Assembly (NCBI GenBank): GCA_944329465.1
Contig: CALVII010000006.1
Coordinates: 1-32,931 of the forward strand
Source of the DNA: an uncultured Bacilli bacterium
Lineage (GTDB): Bacteria > Bacillota_I > Bacilli_A > RF39 > UBA660
Reading direction: 5' to 3'
Length of the DNA: 32,931 nucleotides
The notes beneath the pieces were generated by a model. That model had not been told where the DNA came from and ran no database searches. It saw only the letters and a program-made list of their open reading frames with translations. Shown piece by piece: positions 30,915 through 32,931 of the stretch. Position 1 is the stretch's first letter. Each line of letters begins with the position of its first letter. The position numbers and the translations under genes were made by a program.

Positions 30915-32322
30915 AAATTGTATCAATTTTTAAGAAGTTAGTTGTTTTTACTTCATGCATTCTTGGGAAACCACCTGTAACGATTACGATGTCGCCTTTT
31001 TCTAAATTCATTACTTTGGTTGCTTCTTTCTTGCAATATTCCATTAATTCATCGATTGTATTATAGTAACCTACTATAATTGGATAAACACCATAGTTGA
31101 GTGCGAGAGCTTTAGCTACTTTAGCATCTGGACAAGCAGCCGCAATTAATGATTTTGGTTTTAATGTACTGATTTTTTTAGCACTATAACCACTAGTTGT
31201 TGCAGCAATGATTAATTTAACGTTTAATAGATTGGCACTTTCTACAACATTATGAGCAATAGCTGATGGGATATTATTTTCTTTAGCATATGATTTTTGA
31301 TTAGCATAGTCATAATATCTTTCAGCTTCTTCACATGTTTCAGCCATATATTTTACAGCATCTGCTGGATGTTTACCGATAGTTGTTTCGCCTGATAACA
31401 TAACAGCATCAGTACCATCTAATACAGCGTTAGCAACATCTGATATTTCAGCACGTGTTGGTCTAGCACTTGTATACATAGATGCAAGCATCTCGGTTGC
31501 TACTATAACTGTACGGCCTTTTTTACGGCATTTTTCAATAATTTCTTTTTGTAATACTGGAAGTTTATTCATAGGTACTTCTACACCTAAATCTCCTCTA
31601 GCTACCATAACGCCATCACTTACTTCAATAATTTCATCGATGTTTTTGATAGCTCTATGACTTTCTACTTTAGAGATTATCTGCATATCTTCTCTACCTT
31701 GCTGTTTTAATATTTCTCTAGCTGCTAAAACATCTTCTTTTGAGCTTACAAATGATAAAGCTAAGTAATCGCCATCGTGCTCACAAGCATAGATAATATC
31801 TTCTTTATCTTGCTCACTTATGAATGGCATATTTAAATGAACACCTGGTACGTTGACACTTTTTCTACTTCCAAGTACTCCACCATCAATTATTTTACAG
31901 TTAAGTCCATTATCTAATTTTTCTATTACTTCTAATTTCATTAATCCATCTTCAAGTAATATAATACTACCTACTTCGATGCCATCTAAAGCATCTTTAT
32001 AGTTTACAGTGATAGCTTCTTCAGTTCCTAAGATATCATCTTTAACTATTTTGATGGTTTTTCCTTCGACTAAGTTTATTTGGTCGTTAGTCATATTTCC
32101 TGTACGGAAATCTGGTCCTTTAGTATCAAATAAGACTGCTATATATGAGCCTAAATCCTCGTTAGCTTTTTTAACTAGGTTTAAGGCTGTTGTTTTTTCT
32201 TCTTCTGTGGCATGAGAGAAGTTAATTCTAGCTACATTCATGCCGTTTAATACCATTTGTTTAAATGTTTCATATTTGGCACTACTTGGACCAATTGAAC
32301 AAATTATTTTTGTTTTTTTCAT
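30913..32322 (-). CDS. pyk: Pyruvate kinase
   Basis: Pyruvate kinase makes ATP and pyruvate from phosphoenolpyruvate at the end of glycolysis. The 469-residue product has TKIICSIGPSS, ARINFSHA, LFDTKGPDFRTG, ISKVESHRAIKNIDEI, MVARGDLGVEV, ATEMLASM and the DGTDAVMLSGETTIG segment. It lacks the extra C-terminal PEP-utiliser domain of Bacillus pyruvate kinase, so it is of the shorter common type. A GGAGAGG site precedes the ATG, which lies 3 bases after the mutM stop, so the two are cotranscribed. Confidence 0.97.
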   Translation of the reverse strand: MKKTKIICSIGPSSAKYETFKQMVLNGMNVARINFSHATEEEKTTALNLVKKANEDLGSYIAVLFDTKGPDFRTGNMTNDQINLVEGKTIKIVKDDILGTEEAITVNYKDALDGIEVGSIILLEDGLMKLEVIEKLDNGLNCKIIDGGVLGSRKSVNVPGVHLNMPFISEQDKEDIIYACEHDGDYLALSFVSSKEDVLAAREILKQQGREDMQIISKVESHRAIKNIDEIIEVSDGVMVARGDLGVEVPMNKLPVLQKEIIEKCRKKGRTVIVATEMLASMYTSARPTRAEISDVANAVLDGTDAVMLSGETTIGKHPADAVKYMAETCEEAERYYDYANQKSYAKENNIPSAIAHNVVESANLLNVKLIIAATTSGYSAKKISTLKPKSLIAAACPDAKVAKALALNYGVYPIIVGYYNTIDELMEYCKKEATKVMNLEKGDIVIVTGGFPRMHEVKTTNFLKIDTI

Positions 32323-32325
32323 GTT

Positions 32326-32931
32326 TTACCTCTCCTTTTGACATTTTTCACAATAATAAGTTCCTCGTCCGCCAACATTTATTTTAGTTATTTTTGAATG
32401 GCAAATAGGACACTCCTTTTTGGTATGAACAAGTAAATCTGTTTGAAATTTTCCATGTACTCCTTCACTGGATTCATAACTTTTGATTGTTGTTCCACCT
32501 TTTTCGATGGCTTTTTCTAGAACTTTTTTTGTAAAATTTATAATATTTTGTAAATCTTTTTCTGTTAAATCTGATGCGATAGTTTTAGGATTTATTTTAG
32601 ATAAAAAGAGAATTTCATCGGCATAAATATTTCCGATACCAACAATTATAGTTTGGTCTAAAAGTTCGGTTTTAATCGGTTTTTTGTGAAATTTTTGTTT
32701 TAAATATTCTTTGGTTAAATTTTTATCCCATGGCTCTAACCCTAATTCATTTAATGGTCTTTGGTTAAAAGCATCTTCTTTTTTTATTAAATACATTTTT
32801 CCAAATTTCCTTGTATCATTATATCTTAAGTCAGTATTATCTGAAAAATGGAATATAACGTGCTGGTGCTTTTCTCTAGGGTCAGTATTTTTTCTGATGT
32901 AATATTTGCCTTCCATTCTAAGGTGTGATAA
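32326..32931 (-). CDS. mutM: Formamidopyrimidine-DNA glycosylase, 5' end cut by the window
   Basis: MutM/Fpg removes oxidised purines such as 8-oxoguanine and cuts abasic sites. The frame runs to the window edge and continues past it; the N-terminal ~70 residues, with the catalytic proline, are missing. Visible are LSHLRMEGKYYI, the NDTRKFGKM segment, the helix-two-turn-helix region (IIVGIGNIYADEILF) and the C-terminal zinc finger CPICHSKI...YYCEKCQ. The Met at 32916 is internal, not a start. Confidence 0.95.
   Translation of the reverse strand, partial: LSHLRMEGKYYIRKNTDPREKHQHVIFHFSDNTDLRYNDTRKFGKMYLIKKEDAFNQRPLNELGLEPWDKNLTKEYLKQKFHKKPIKTELLDQTIIVGIGNIYADEILFLSKINPKTIASDLTEKDLQNIINFTKKVLEKAIEKGGTTIKSYESSEGVHGKFQTDLLVHTKKECPICHSKITKINVGGRGTYYCEKCQKER

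Noticed and set aside
1-32931. CRISPR arrays, insertion sequences, prophage genes
   Set aside because: No regularly spaced repeats, transposase or phage genes were seen.

Overview
This is a low-GC (roughly 30 percent) bacterial chromosome segment using the standard code (TGG for Trp, TGA as a stop). Gene content is that of the Bacilli/Erysipelotrichia side of the Firmicutes: ytxG/ytxH-like pair, yqeG, tmcAL (ylbM), an endonuclease IV gene beside a DUF2624-like gene, a rpsT/gpr/spoIIP block, T-box leader control and an EssC-type (T7SSb) secretion system. GPR and SpoIIP show an endospore former. No close relative can be named from sequence alone; an uncultured gut Bacilli lineage is a reasonable guess. 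Almost everything is on the minus strand.

Layout. 1-481: 5' part of an HD-domain hydrolase gene behind a complete T-box leader and its promoter. 476-6059: housekeeping genes in short overlapping runs (DUF5684-like zinc-ribbon protein, metallo-beta-lactamase fold hydrolase, rnhB, yqeG, ytxH, DUF948 protein, an acidic protein, a lipoprotein, trmB). 6127-6490: an isolated plus-strand gene for a Met/Pro-rich, coat-like small protein ending in a bidirectional terminator. 6484-17800: a T7SSb island read in the order essC, esaB, WXG100-like 98 aa, double WXG-like 241 aa, 83 aa, WXG-like protein with a 23-residue repeat tail, a 618-aa papain-like candidate effector, a 221-aa unknown, DUF4176, and an NlpC/P60-like protein. 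17836-21686: coiled-coil protein, efp, rpmG and a class B penicillin-binding protein. 21738-25691: DUF2624-like gene, nfo, a small membrane protein, spoIIP, gpr and the divergent rpsT. 25724-29299: membrane-anchored transglutaminase-like protein, LamG surface protein, KinB-like orphan histidine kinase and an orphan type IV prepilin. 29346-29798: an intergenic region with a candidate type I toxin-antitoxin-like module. 29799-32931: tmcAL, pyk and a truncated mutM.

Two themes tie the window together. The first is secretion: the T7SS island carries its ATPase and EsaB but none of the membrane partners EsaA, EssA or EssB, and its cargo is unusual (a tandem WXG protein, a repeat-tailed WXG protein, two cysteine-peptidase-like proteins with similar Asn-rich N-termini). 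The second is sporulation: gpr has a candidate forespore-type promoter, and two helically phased exact Spo0A boxes sit over the -35 region of the orphan kinase gene, suggesting a feedback loop into the sporulation phosphorelay.

The least expected structure is at 29380-29690. Two convergent promoters drive two short RNAs that overlap at their 3' ends; the minus RNA encodes a 33-residue one-helix hydrophobic peptide behind a coupled 13-codon leader ORF. An inverted repeat at the two RNA 5' ends would also let the minus RNA fold its 5' end onto its 3' end.
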